The position numbers and the translations under genes were made by a program. Shown piece by piece: positions 16,212-24,488 of a DNA stretch of 40,047 nucleotides (positions are counted from its first letter, which is position 1; each line of letters begins with the position of its first letter). Below the pieces are notes generated by a model that did no database searches, was not told where the DNA came from, and worked only from the letters and a program-made list of their open reading frames with translations. Source of the DNA: CAZFPT01 sp046541875. GTDB taxonomy: Bacteria; Planctomycetota; Phycisphaerae; SM23-33. The stretch is taken from positions 1 to 40,047 of the forward strand of contig JBKHCL010000021.1 in the NCBI GenBank assembly GCA_046541875.1, read 5' to 3'.

Positions 16212-17099
16212 ATGGAATATCTCGGCGAAATTCTGGTCATCGCGGTCGGGGCTGCCCTGATCAACAACTTCGTGCTCCACTACTTCGTGGGCATCTGTCC
16301 GTTCATCGGCGTTTCGCGACGGGTGGACATGGCCTTCGGAATGGGCTGCGCGGTGACGTTCGTCATCACCATCGCTGCGCTGCTGAGTTGGACGTTCACC
16401 TTCTACATCCTTCGGCCCGGGGCGCCACTGACGATGGCGGTCTGGCAGCTTGCCGGCGGAAGCCCCGAGACGCAGACCGACCTGAGCATCCTCAGCTACA
16501 TCGTGTACATCTTCGTGATTGCATCGAGCGTGCAGTTCGTGGAGATGTACCTGCGGAAGTTCTTCCCGCCGCTGTACAAGAGCTTCGGGGTGTTCCTGCC
16601 GCTGATTACCACCAACTGCGCGATCCTCTTCGCCTGCCTGGAGATCATGAAAAACGTCTCGGGCGTGAGCGACCCGACCATGGCGTGGGATCTCGGACGG
16701 GCCTTGGCGCTGGCCATCTTCGGCGGGGTGGGTTTCACCCTCGCCATCGTCATCATGGCCGGCATTCGCGAGGAGCTGGACCTCTGCGACGTGCCCGAAC
16801 CGCTGAAGGGGGCGGGGATCACGCTGATTGTCGCGGGTATTCTCGCCCTGGCGTTCATGGGCTTCACCGGGGTCAACGGCAGCTTGGCCGACCTGGTGAA
16901 ACCGGCGGAGAAACCCGCCAAGGTAGAGGCCGAATCGCCCGAGGTGTCGGAAAGGGAGAGGCCGTGGCATGGGCTTCCAGCCCATGTGTCTGTTTTGTTT
17001 CCAGAGCGAGCGATGCGTTCGCTTTCGCCTTCAAGGGGCATGGCCGGTAGGCCTCTGTCACAAGACGATCGCATTTGTGAGCACACCTCCATCCGGTAG
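16212..17099 (+). CDS. rnfA: Rnf complex subunit A with an unusual C-terminal extension
   Basis: A 295-residue membrane subunit; RnfA proteins are usually about 190-220. Residues 1 to about 225 hold six helices with the conserved N-N-F-V-L-H-Y-F-V-G-I-C-P-F-I-G-V-S and L-I-T-T-N-C-A-I-L-F-A segments, whose Cys residues ligate the intramembrane cluster shared with RnfE. A Lys/Ala/Glu-rich stretch follows (KPAEKPAKVEAESPEV). The last ~50 residues (from about 16958) are encoded by a palindromic repeat-like sequence and are rich in Arg, Ser and Pro, unlike any RnfA. The extension looks acquired by insertion of an intergenic repeat over the old stop codon, not a functional domain. AGGA lies 8 nt before the ATG. 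Confidence 0.93.
   Translation: MEYLGEILVIAVGAALINNFVLHYFVGICPFIGVSRRVDMAFGMGCAVTFVITIAALLSWTFTFYILRPGAPLTMAVWQLAGGSPETQTDLSILSYIVYIFVIASSVQFVEMYLRKFFPPLYKSFGVFLPLITTNCAILFACLEIMKNVSGVSDPTMAWDLGRALALAIFGGVGFTLAIVIMAGIREELDLCDVPEPLKGAGITLIVAGILALAFMGFTGVNGSLADLVKPAEKPAKVEAESPEVSERERPWHGLPAHVSVLFPERAMRSLSPSRGMAGRPLSQDDRICEHTSIR
16968..16986. repeat. REP-like palindrome inside the 3' end of rnfA
   Basis: A perfect 8-bp inverted repeat, CATGGGCT-TCC-AGCCCATG. A second weaker hairpin follows (AGCGA at 17005-17009, TCGCT at 17019-17023), and GGCATGGCCGGTAGGCC begins at 17038. The composite looks like a dispersed extragenic palindromic element of the kind common between genes in planctomycete-like genomes. 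Only one copy is in this window, so its repeated nature is inferred. Confidence 0.5.
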
Positions 17100-17122
17100 A
17101 CAGCAATCCGGGAGAATCGTAC

Positions 17123-18043
17123 ATGTTTGAGACCATCACAATCATTCTGGCGGCTGTGGCGATGCTCGGCCTGGCTGTGGCGATGGCGTGGGTGCTGGGC
17201 TGGGCGAATCGTGCGTTTCACGTCGAGGTGGACCCGCGTATCGACGAGGTCAACGAGGTGCTGCCCGGTGCCAACTGTGGCGGCTGCGGGTATGTCGGTT
17301 GCGGGGAGTACGCCGAAGCCGTCGTCACCGGCGACGCACCCCCGGACGCCTGCCCGGTGGGCGGGGCGGAGTGCGCCAACCAGATCGCGACCATCCTGGG
17401 CGTCGAGCTCGGAGAGGCGCTGCCCTACCGACCCGTGGTGCATTGCGGGGCCACCACCGAGCAGCGTCTCAAGCGGCATGACTATGGCGGCGAGCGGACC
17501 TGCGCAGCGGCCAACCTGGTCTCGGGCGTGCAGGGCTGCACGTATGGCTGCCTGGGGTTCGGCGATTGCGAGACGATCTGCCCGTACGACGCGATCCACG
17601 TCATCGACGGGCTGGCGACGGTGGACTACGACAAGTGCATCGGCTGCGGCAAGTGCGAGAAGGTCTGCCCGCGGCACATCATCTCGATGGTGCCCTTCAA
17701 GCAGGAGCAGATGCTCGTGATCAAATGCTCCAACAAGGACTTCGGTAAGGATGTCAAGGCCGTCTGCGAGGTAGGTTGTCTGGGATGCAAGGCGTGTACC
17801 CGCGTGCTGGATGGTTTGCTGGAGATGAAGAACAACCTGCCGCAGGTGGACTACGAGCAATACACCGCCGACGAGGACGCCGTCGAGAAAATAGGCCAGG
17901 CGATCGAGAAGTGTCCCATGAAGCGGCTGGAGTATGTGGGCAGTCCCTCCGACGCCGAGAAGGCCGCCGCCGAGGGTGACGTGCCCGAGGTGGTCACCCC
18001 GAACTTCAAGACCACCGTGGACGACACGGAATGGCACGGCTGA
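17123..18043 (+). CDS. rnfB: Rnf complex subunit B (ferredoxin-accepting Fe-S subunit)
   Basis: A 306-residue subunit: an N-terminal membrane helix (about 5-27), then an Fe-S domain with the NqrF-like A-N-C-G-G-C-G-Y-V-G-C-G and a fourth Cys in D-A-C-P-V-G-G. Further clusters follow: C-T-Y-G-C-L-G-F-G-D-C-E-T-I-C-P, C-I-G-C-G-K-C-E-K-V-C-P and C-E-V-G-C-L-G-C-K-A-C, with a late Cys-Pro. RnfB is the entry point for electrons from reduced ferredoxin. GGGAG lies 8 nt before the ATG. As the last gene of the C-D-G-E-A-B order it follows the layout of anaerobic bacteria such as clostridia, not the A-B-C-D-G-E order of gammaproteobacteria. About 55 Glu/Ala/Val-rich residues close the protein. Confidence 0.96.
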   Translation: MFETITIILAAVAMLGLAVAMAWVLGWANRAFHVEVDPRIDEVNEVLPGANCGGCGYVGCGEYAEAVVTGDAPPDACPVGGAECANQIATILGVELGEALPYRPVVHCGATTEQRLKRHDYGGERTCAAANLVSGVQGCTYGCLGFGDCETICPYDAIHVIDGLATVDYDKCIGCGKCEKVCPRHIISMVPFKQEQMLVIKCSNKDFGKDVKAVCEVGCLGCKACTRVLDGLLEMKNNLPQVDYEQYTADEDAVEKIGQAIEKCPMKRLEYVGSPSDAEKAAAEGDVPEVVTPNFKTTVDDTEWHG

Positions 18044-18120
18044 TCGATCGATCTCCGGGCGGCCGACGGGCATGTCCCGGTTGCCGCACACGCGACGGCC
18101 GAACGCCCCGGGGGTGAGGC

Positions 18121-18972
18121 ATGAAGAGGAGCACACTGAAGCGAATGATCTGGTGGCTGGTGGTAGCTCCGGTGTCGTCGGCGATCGTTTTCCTGGGCGT
18201 CCTGTATCTCATGCAGGATCGCATGGTGTACCATCCCCTTTCCGAGATCGAATTCACCCCGGCCGACGTTTCGCTTTCCTACGAGGACGTCACCTTCGAG
18301 AGCTCCGACGGATCGCGCATCAGCGCCTGGTACGTGCCAGCCGACGACGCCAACGCCCCGGTCGTTCTGTTCTGCCACGGCAATGGCGGCAACATCAGCG
18401 ATCGTTTGCCGACGCTGGACATTCTTCATCGTCTCGGGCTGGGCGTGCTGATTTTCGACTATCGCGGCTACGGGGCCAGCGAGGGCAGCCCTTCCGAGCA
18501 GGGCACCTACGACGACGCCCGCGCCGCGTGGGACTGGCTGGTGGTCGGGCGGGGGATCGCCCCGGGGCGCATCATCGTCCAAGGCCGATCTCTGGGCGGA
18601 TCGGTGGCGGCCTGGCTGGCGGGAGAGGTCTCACCGGCGGGGTTGATCATCGAGTCCACGCCGATGTCGATTCCCGAGATGGGCAGCGACCTGTACTGGT
18701 ACATTCCGGGGTTCCTGCTGCGGGGGTTGTGTCGGTACGACTACGACACGCGCGAGCATCTCAAGCGGGTGGCGTGTCCGGTGCTGGTGATGCACTCGCC
18801 GGACGACGAACTCGTGCCGTTCTCGCACGGGCAGGGGAACTTCGCTGCCGCCGGGGAGGCGAAGCGGTTCGTGGAACTCACCGGCGGCCACAATGACGCC
18901 CATCAGCTCAGCGGCGAGGTATACACCGGGGCGATTCGTGCCTTCGTGTCCCGCTGCCTCAGCGGGGGGTAA
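18121..18972 (+). CDS. Membrane-anchored alpha/beta hydrolase (BEM46-like)
   Basis: A 283-residue hydrolase held in the membrane by one N-terminal helix (about 9-31). The alpha/beta-hydrolase features are complete: oxyanion loop H-G-N-G-G (86-90), the R-G-Y-G-A-S-E-G segment, nucleophile S157 in G-R-S-L-G-G, the acid in S-P-D-D-E (D228 or D229), and H257 in T-G-G-H-N-D. The overall pattern fits the BEM46/ABHD13-like group of serine hydrolases, whose substrates in bacteria are mostly unknown. It starts 77 bp after rnfB on the same strand and could be read through from that operon. Its last 14 bp overlap the convergent 3' end of apbE. Confidence 0.85.
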   Translation: MKRSTLKRMIWWLVVAPVSSAIVFLGVLYLMQDRMVYHPLSEIEFTPADVSLSYEDVTFESSDGSRISAWYVPADDANAPVVLFCHGNGGNISDRLPTLDILHRLGLGVLIFDYRGYGASEGSPSEQGTYDDARAAWDWLVVGRGIAPGRIIVQGRSLGGSVAAWLAGEVSPAGLIIESTPMSIPEMGSDLYWYIPGFLLRGLCRYDYDTREHLKRVACPVLVMHSPDDELVPFSHGQGNFAAAGEAKRFVELTGGHNDAHQLSGEVYTGAIRAFVSRCLSGG

Positions 18973-20086
18973 CCGGCTCGATGGGCGAGTTCGGCTCGCT
19001 CGGCTGGCTGGTTGGCTTGGGTTCGAAGGAGGGGGGTTCTCCGACGAGAAGGTTCTCGAAGCCCGGGGTGGTATGGATGGTGGCCCGCTCGGGCGTTCCC
19101 ATGATGATCATGGCCTCGATTCCTTCGTTTGCCGGCAGTGAGTCCAGCCCGGGCGGTCCGAGCACGCTCAGGGCAGTGGCCCATGCGTCGGCGACGGTGG
19201 CGGTGTTGGCGATGACCGTCACCGATGGCGAATGGTCGGTGGGCATGAGGGTGCGGGGGTCCAGGATGTGGCTGAAACGTTGCCCGGCGATTTCGACAGG
19301 CCGGCGGTAGTTGCCGCTGGTGCAGACGGCCGCCCCGGTGTCTGCATCGATGCGCAGCAGGCAGAGTGTCTTGTCGGGATCGAATGGATCGGTCACCGCC
19401 ACCGTCCACGGCCGCCCGTCGAAGCGTGTCCCGAAGCAGCGAAGGTCCCCGCCGAGTTCCACCAACCCGCCATGAATGTCGTGGGCCTTGAGGGTTTCGA
19501 TGGCCCGGTCGATACCGTAGCCTTTGGCGATTCCGCCCAGATCCACCCCGGCGGTATCGGTGGATTTGACTGCTCCGGTGGGGGTCAGTTCGATCTGGTC
19601 CCATCGGCTGGCGTTGCGGGCGGCCGTCAGTTTCGACAGGGGCGGAATGCGGCCTTCTTTGGCGGCCTGCTTCCAGACCTCCAGCACCGGGCGGACGGTG
19701 ATATCGAATGCGCCGGCCGACTCGACGTGCAGGTCTCGGGCGGTACGCAGCACGCTGAGCGTACGGTCGGAGAGGGCGACGTGCTCGCCGGCAGGAGCGT
19801 TGTTGAGCGCGTAAATCTCCGTGCCCGTCATGTGCGAACTCATCAGCCGTTCGACGTCCCGCAGGGTCTGCCTGGCCGCCCGGAAGGCCCGCGAGGCCCG
19901 TTGACTGTCGTCCGCCCGCACCACCGCGATCATCTTCCCCTCGGTGCTCATCACCTCGGTGATGTCCGTCGAGGGCATCACCAGCAGAGGACTGCCGCCC
20001 GAGGTCATCCATCGCCCCAGGAAGATCAGCCCACCCACGCCGCACAGCAACAGCAGGGCGATGATGGTTCGAAGCTTTCTGCTCAT
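18959..20086 (-). CDS. apbE: FAD:protein FMN transferase ApbE
   Basis: A 375-residue enzyme that takes FMN from FAD and attaches it to a threonine of target proteins, outside the cytoplasmic membrane. One N-terminal hydrophobic helix (about 6-23) anchors or exports it. ApbE signatures are A-F-D-I-T-V-R-P, D-L-G-G-I-A-K-G-Y-G-I-D, G-G-D-L-R-C-F-G, T-S-G-N-Y, H-I-L-D-P-R-T-L-M-P and the metal-binding segment V-A-D-A-W-A-T-A-L. The last 30 residues are Pro/Ser-rich. RnfD and RnfG, its classic substrates, are encoded just upstream on the other strand, so its main job here is probably maturation of Rnf. It follows queF after 12 bp, at the end of a possible four-gene minus-strand operon. Confidence 0.95.
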   Translation of the reverse strand: MSRKLRTIIALLLLCGVGGLIFLGRWMTSGGSPLLVMPSTDITEVMSTEGKMIAVVRADDSQRASRAFRAARQTLRDVERLMSSHMTGTEIYALNNAPAGEHVALSDRTLSVLRTARDLHVESAGAFDITVRPVLEVWKQAAKEGRIPPLSKLTAARNASRWDQIELTPTGAVKSTDTAGVDLGGIAKGYGIDRAIETLKAHDIHGGLVELGGDLRCFGTRFDGRPWTVAVTDPFDPDKTLCLLRIDADTGAAVCTSGNYRRPVEIAGQRFSHILDPRTLMPTDHSPSVTVIANTATVADAWATALSVLGPPGLDSLPANEGIEAMIIMGTPERATIHTTPGFENLLVGEPPSFEPKPTSQPSEPNSPIEPVTPR

Positions 20087-20098
20087 GGGTTCTCGCGG

Positions 20099-20449
20099 CT
20101 ATTCGTACTCATCTCGGGAATACTCTGCCGTCACCGTTGAATGCATCCCGCCCCGCGGCGTGAACGAGCCGGTCACCTGCATCCACACCGGCGAGAGGCA
20201 GTCCACCAGGTCGTCGAGGATGCGATTGACGAGGGCTTCGTAGAACACGCCTTCATTGCGGTAGTCCTGGAGGTAGAACTTGAGACTCTTGAGCTCCACG
20301 CAGAGCTCGGCGGCGATGTATTCGATCTCGATGGTCCCGAAGTCCGGCTGACCGGTCTTGGGGCAGACGCTGGTGAATTCCGGCGCGACGTGACGGATCA
20401 CGTACTCGCGGCCGGGACAGGGGTTCTCGAAGGTTTCCAGTTCGCTCAT
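20099..20449 (-). CDS. queF: NADPH-dependent 7-cyano-7-deazaguanine reductase QueF
   Basis: A 116-residue enzyme of the T-fold family that reduces preQ0 to preQ1 in queuosine synthesis for tRNA. The nucleophilic Cys29 lies in F-T-S-V-C-P-K-T-G-Q-P-D-F, with the catalytic Asp36 following, and E-L-K-S-L-K-F-Y-L is the QueF NADPH-binding motif. The protein is the short single-domain (YkvM-like) type. I started at ATG 20449, since upstream residues are Arg-rich and unlike the family; no strong ribosome-binding site is visible. Other queuosine genes are not in the window. Confidence 0.94.
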   Translation of the reverse strand: MSELETFENPCPGREYVIRHVAPEFTSVCPKTGQPDFGTIEIEYIAAELCVELKSLKFYLQDYRNEGVFYEALVNRILDDLVDCLSPVWMQVTGSFTPRGGMHSTVTAEYSRDEYE

Positions 20450-20486
20450 GTGATCATTGTACGTTCGCCGGCGGCGGGGCGAAATG

Positions 20487-21059
20487 CTAATCCGTGCCAC
20501 CGCTGACAGGGGCGAGGGCCTTGGCGAGACGAAGCTCCCAGCCGCGATTCTTCACCCGGGAGGTGTCCTGCAGACCGATGACGCGGAAGCCCGAGTCCAG
20601 GTAGAAGTCGATCGCCTGGGCGCTGGTCAGCGTGATGAACAGGAAAACGGTGGTGGCCGACTGCTCGCGCGCCTGGTCCTCGACGGCGGAGAGCAGTTTG
20701 GTGGCGGCGGGTCCCTGGCGGTATCGGCTGGCGATGAAGAACGCCTGCAGCTCGGCCGTTTCGTCGAAGAGGGTCTCGCTCAGCAGCGCCATTCCCACCA
20801 TGCGGCCGTCTTCGTAGGCGCCGATGGGTGTGGCGCCTTGCTTGACGGACTTGCGCCACTGCTCCAGACGCGCGGCGAGTTCGCCTTCGGCCCAGCCGGC
20901 CATCGGAACCGGCGCCAGCAGCGGACGGCGCTTCAGCACCAGCCCCACCGCGTCGGAGGTCGGTTCCACCCGATACTCAGCCGTCTGCTCGACGGAGCGG
21001 TCGATCGCCTGGATCGATTCCATTTCATCCAGCCCGAACGGGCGGATCGTAATGCTCAT
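20487..21059 (-). CDS. GNAT-family N-acetyltransferase
   Basis: A 190-residue protein with the GNAT fold: an N-terminal strand-helix unit, a central G-R-M-V-G-M-A-L-L strand, and the acetyl-CoA-binding region Q-A-F-F-I-A-S-R-Y-R-Q-G-P-A-A-T-K-L-L, which fits the motif-A pattern Q/R-x-x-G-x-G/A. The C-terminal Y-L-D-S-G-F-R-V-I-G is the common closing motif. Substrate cannot be told. GGAGAGAGG lies just upstream of the ATG. It sits 22 bp after the glycosyltransferase gene and 37 bp before queF, so it is probably part of one transcript with them. Confidence 0.8.
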   Translation of the reverse strand: MSITIRPFGLDEMESIQAIDRSVEQTAEYRVEPTSDAVGLVLKRRPLLAPVPMAGWAEGELAARLEQWRKSVKQGATPIGAYEDGRMVGMALLSETLFDETAELQAFFIASRYRQGPAATKLLSAVEDQAREQSATTVFLFITLTSAQAIDFYLDSGFRVIGLQDTSRVKNRGWELRLAKALAPVSGGTD

Positions 21060-21081
21060 GCAGCCTCTCTCCTCGTGTTGA

Positions 21082-22833
21082 TCAGACGTCCTCGACGGTT
21101 CGCTCGAGGGCGGGCAGGAAGTAGTCGGTTACCACGTGCTCCCAGTCCATGTCACCGGCCAGGGCGTATCCGTGGTCGATGCGGGTCTGGTGGGTTTTCT
21201 CGTCGCGAGGAAGGGTGTCGGCGATGATCTCCGCGAGGCGCCGGCCTTCCTTCGCCTCGATCTCGTCGCGAAGATGGATCGGGATGTTCTTGAGTTGCTC
21301 CAGGTCCATCGACTCGGGCACGTCGAGGAAGCTGGATTCGATGACGTTGTCGAACTCCTCTCGCCCGGCGATGGTCTTGCGGGCGAAACCCATGCAGCCG
21401 CAGACGTTGCTCACCGCGCACAGGGCGCCGAAGCTGAGCCCCTCGAACTGGGCGATTCCAAACGGTTCGTACACACTGAGTCCGAACTCCAGGTCCGTTC
21501 CGGTGCGGATATCGGCGAAGGACATCTCCTTGGGCATGCGTCGGCCACAACATTCGTGGTTCCAGTCCCACTGGTTGACCAGGACGGTGGAAATCTGCTC
21601 GTGGTCGCGGTTGAACGCGTCGAACATCGGCCAAAGCGCTTCCTCCCCACCGGAGAGGTCCGGGTAGCCTTCCTCGTGGGCGACCGGCCAGCCGTAGACA
21701 CGTTCCATCTGTCGGACGGTTCGCGATTTGCGTTGTCCGGCGAGCGTTCCGAGCATGAAATACACCGCCGTCTCACCGCGATCGGCCAGGAGCTTCTCGA
21801 GCTCGTGCATCACGCGGAAGTCCCGCCAGAGGCCCTTGGACCGTACCGGCCTGGCCACGTGCGTGAAGACCCAGGTGGGCTCGAACCCGAAGAGGTTCTT
21901 GCAGTAGAGCTTCATCCGCTGTCGGGATTCCTTCCGCTGGTCCAGCGTGAGCGAACGGGCCGGAATGCCATTGTAGATCAGGTCGATCTCCATCGTCCTG
22001 AAGTGGCGGTCCAGGAAGCGCAGCTCGTCCACGACGTAATCGCCCACGGCAAAGACGTGGTCGAGGTATCGCGCCGCCTTGACCAGGCAGTGCTTGTAGT
22101 TGTCCTTCACCTGCGGGAAGACGTCTTCGATGGTCAGCCCCGCATCGACGGCCTGGTCCAGCACGTTGTAGAACATCGTGTCATGGCCGGCCTCGTCCTC
22201 GACGATGGGCCGAACCGACGCCACCTCGTGGGCATAGAACACCGTCCGCACACTCCGCGAGCCGTCCAGCTCTGCTTTCAGCGCGGTGGGCATGCCCATG
22301 TACTCGTGGGACAGCAGCGTGCAGGGCTCGTCCGTGTCGATCACACCGAGGTGCTTGAGGGCGTCGTAGGCGGGTTCCGCCAGGCGAACGTATTGCTCAT
22401 AGTCCCAGATGGATTGGAACTGGTGGGAGGGGATGCGGAATTTCTCGAACAGTTCGCCTTTGAACACGTTCAGCCGTTCGTCGTTGTAGTGGAACACGTC
22501 CACCAGCAGCACCTCCGCCTTGACGGGGGTTCCGCCGCAGGGCTCGTGAATCGTGCGTCGCCCGTACACCAGGTGGACGTCGTAGATGCGTTCGACCGGG
22601 CGGAAGACCTTGACCCACTCGGGCGGCTCGATGCCGTCCAGCGAACTGTAGAGCACCTCCCCGTCGTCGCCGAGGCGGTTTTCCACCGAGGTGTCCGCGT
22701 CGAACAGCGGGCCGACCAGCAACGTCCGCGAGACCTCTTCCTGGTAGGCGTCGGCTGTGGTGAGCCCGGCGATGACGGCGCCGATCCCGCCGATCTTCTC
22801 GACGGCTTCGTGTGTGACGTGTACGACGATCAT
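21082..22833 (-). CDS. GT-B glycosyltransferase, glycogen-synthase-like
   Basis: A 583-residue enzyme with the two-domain GT-B layout of starch/glycogen synthases. The N-terminus, V-H-V-T-H-E-A-V-E-K-I-G-G-I-G-A-V, matches the K-x-G-G-L-G nucleotide-sugar loop of GT5, with Ile replacing Thr. The C-terminal domain has S-V-Y-E-P-F-G-I-A-Q-F-E-G-L, where the two Glu residues eight apart form the E-x7-E motif of retaining glycosyltransferases, and C-A-V-S-N-V-C-G. It is longer than bacterial GlgA (about 480), and much of the middle (about 150-330) is unfamiliar to me. It may make glycogen or a related alpha-glucan, or another glycoconjugate. GGAAGGA precedes the ATG. It diverges from the LarA-like gene, and its 5' gap (22834-23105) should hold both promoters. 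Confidence 0.8.
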   Translation of the reverse strand: MIVVHVTHEAVEKIGGIGAVIAGLTTADAYQEEVSRTLLVGPLFDADTSVENRLGDDGEVLYSSLDGIEPPEWVKVFRPVERIYDVHLVYGRRTIHEPCGGTPVKAEVLLVDVFHYNDERLNVFKGELFEKFRIPSHQFQSIWDYEQYVRLAEPAYDALKHLGVIDTDEPCTLLSHEYMGMPTALKAELDGSRSVRTVFYAHEVASVRPIVEDEAGHDTMFYNVLDQAVDAGLTIEDVFPQVKDNYKHCLVKAARYLDHVFAVGDYVVDELRFLDRHFRTMEIDLIYNGIPARSLTLDQRKESRQRMKLYCKNLFGFEPTWVFTHVARPVRSKGLWRDFRVMHELEKLLADRGETAVYFMLGTLAGQRKSRTVRQMERVYGWPVAHEEGYPDLSGGEEALWPMFDAFNRDHEQISTVLVNQWDWNHECCGRRMPKEMSFADIRTGTDLEFGLSVYEPFGIAQFEGLSFGALCAVSNVCGCMGFARKTIAGREEFDNVIESSFLDVPESMDLEQLKNIPIHLRDEIEAKEGRRLAEIIADTLPRDEKTHQTRIDHGYALAGDMDWEHVVTDYFLPALERTVEDV

Positions 22834-23105
22834 ATGCGGTTCCTTCCCTGTGGTGCGCAGGAGTCTGTGAAGGGTATCGGCCGGTCGGCCAGGATTCTGC
22901 AGGACGATCGTATTCTCATGGAAAGAGCACTCTGTCCGTGCGTGTTTTCCGCGTTCGGTCGGTCTCGGGACGTCCTTCTCCGACGCATCGACCGGAGACC
23001 ATCGTCACGGTTTGTTTCCCTGTCCCCGGCTGGCTGCGCCCGCGCGGACAGTGTATCATAGGGACTGCTCGATGCGAGACCCGAGAGTATTTCCCCGGAG
23101 CGACC

Positions 23106-24389
23106 ATGACCACGACCATCGGAAAGGGCCAACCCGACCGGGCCCTGATGAAAGACGAAATTCAGAGCATTGTCTCCGACGCAGCCACGCGAATGGACAC
23201 CACCGGCCAGCGCGTGCTGGTGATTATCCCCGACGCGACCCGCACCTGTCCACTGGGGCTGATCACCCGCGAGTTGTATGCCGCCATCTCCCCCGGGGCA
23301 AAGCAGATGGACTTCCTGATCGCCCTGGGGACGCATCCGGCCATGAGCGAGGAGCAGATCGACAAGCTCGTCGACTGTCCGCCGGGCCGGCGAAGCGAGG
23401 TGTTCGGCGACGCGAAGTTCTTCAACCACGCCTGGGACGATCCCGACGCGCTGATCAGCATCGGGACCATCACCGCCGAGCAGGTGCGGGAAATCTCCCC
23501 GCCGGAGATGGAACCCTTCGCGATCGACATCGACGTGACGATCAATCGCCTCATCACGCAGTACGATCGATTGTTGATCTGCGGGCCGGTCTTTCCCCAC
23601 GAGGTGGTGGGGTTTTCGGGCGGGGCGAAGTACTTCTTCCCGGGCATCTGCGGACCCGAACTGCTGAACTTCTTCCATTGGCAGGGGGCGGTGATTTCCT
23701 GCCCGAAGATCATCGGCAACAAGTACACCCCCGTGCGGAACCTGCTGCACGTCGCCGCCGACATGGTGCCCACCGAGAACTACGCCCTGTGCATGGTGGT
23801 CTCGGGGGGCGACCTGGCGGGGTTGTATTTCGGCAGCGTCAAGGATGCCTGGTCGCGGGCGGCCGACCTGGCCGACCGGACGCACGTGCGGTATGTGGAT
23901 CGGCCATACCGGTCGGTGCTGTCTCGCGCGCCGGAGATGTACGACGAGCTGTGGGTCGGCGCCAAGTGCATGTACAAGATGGAGCCGGTCGTCGCCGACG
24001 GCGGTGAGCTGATCATCTACGCCCCGCACCTCGACGAGATTTCCGTGGTCCACGGCACGACGATCAAGCAACTGGGCTACCACACGCGAGACTACTTCCT
24101 CACGCAGTGGGACCGGTTCAAAGACTACCCCTGGGGCGTGATCGCCCACAGCACGCACGTCCGCGGGATCGGTACGATGGAAGACGGCGTGGAAAAGCCC
24201 CGCATCCAGGTCACGCTCGCCACGGCCATCCCGAAAGAAGAGTGCGAAGCGGTGAATCTCGGCTATCGCGACCCGGCCACCATCGACCCGACCGAGTGGG
24301 AGCAGGGCGAGGACACGCTCTATGTGCCCAAGGCCGGCGAGATGCTCTACAAGCTTTCGGACCCGCCCGAATGGCAACGGCCCGGGTGA
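23106..24389 (+). CDS. LarA-family nickel-pincer racemase/epimerase homologue
   Basis: A 427-residue protein with the lactate racemase N-terminal domain (formerly DUF2088). Residues that in Lactiplantibacillus plantarum LarA bind the nickel-pincer nucleotide or act in catalysis have counterparts at matching spacing: D43 and R46 in P-D-A-T-R, H77 in G-T-H-P-A-M, H165 in F-P-H-E, K175 in F-S-G-G-A-K (the lysine that binds the cofactor covalently) and H191. It therefore probably catalyses hydride-shift racemisation or epimerisation of a 2-hydroxy acid or a sugar-like substrate, but the substrate cannot be read. Start ATG 23106 follows CGGAG; the frame is open 56 codons further upstream. Genes for cofactor synthesis (larB, larC, larE) are not in the window. 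Confidence 0.86.
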   Translation: MTTTIGKGQPDRALMKDEIQSIVSDAATRMDTTGQRVLVIIPDATRTCPLGLITRELYAAISPGAKQMDFLIALGTHPAMSEEQIDKLVDCPPGRRSEVFGDAKFFNHAWDDPDALISIGTITAEQVREISPPEMEPFAIDIDVTINRLITQYDRLLICGPVFPHEVVGFSGGAKYFFPGICGPELLNFFHWQGAVISCPKIIGNKYTPVRNLLHVAADMVPTENYALCMVVSGGDLAGLYFGSVKDAWSRAADLADRTHVRYVDRPYRSVLSRAPEMYDELWVGAKCMYKMEPVVADGGELIIYAPHLDEISVVHGTTIKQLGYHTRDYFLTQWDRFKDYPWGVIAHSTHVRGIGTMEDGVEKPRIQVTLATAIPKEECEAVNLGYRDPATIDPTEWEQGEDTLYVPKAGEMLYKLSDPPEWQRPG

Positions 24390-24391
24390 TC

Positions 24392-24430
24392 GCGCCGAGC
24401 AGGGCCGTGAGCGTGGCGCACGCTCGGCGC
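24392..24430. terminator. Bidirectional hairpin between convergent genes
   Basis: A perfect 9-bp stem (GCGCCGAGC at 24392-24400, GCTCGGCGC at 24422-24430) with a 21-nt loop starts 3 bp after the stop of the LarA-like gene, which converges with the TPR gene. T-tracts are absent on both sides. Confidence 0.55.
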
Positions 24431-24488
24431 TTGCCCAGTGCAGGGGTTCCGATCTCGGCGGCTGGCCGGCCCTGCGTGGCGTCGCGCA

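Noticed and set aside
17055..17085. Second Rex-like site before rnfB
   Set aside because: CACAA and TTGTG face in the wrong orientation and are spaced too far apart for the Rex consensus.
21082..22833. Naming the glycosyltransferase glgA
   Set aside because: The fold and E-x7-E motif match, but the length and middle region differ from bacterial GlgA, and no other glycogen gene is nearby.
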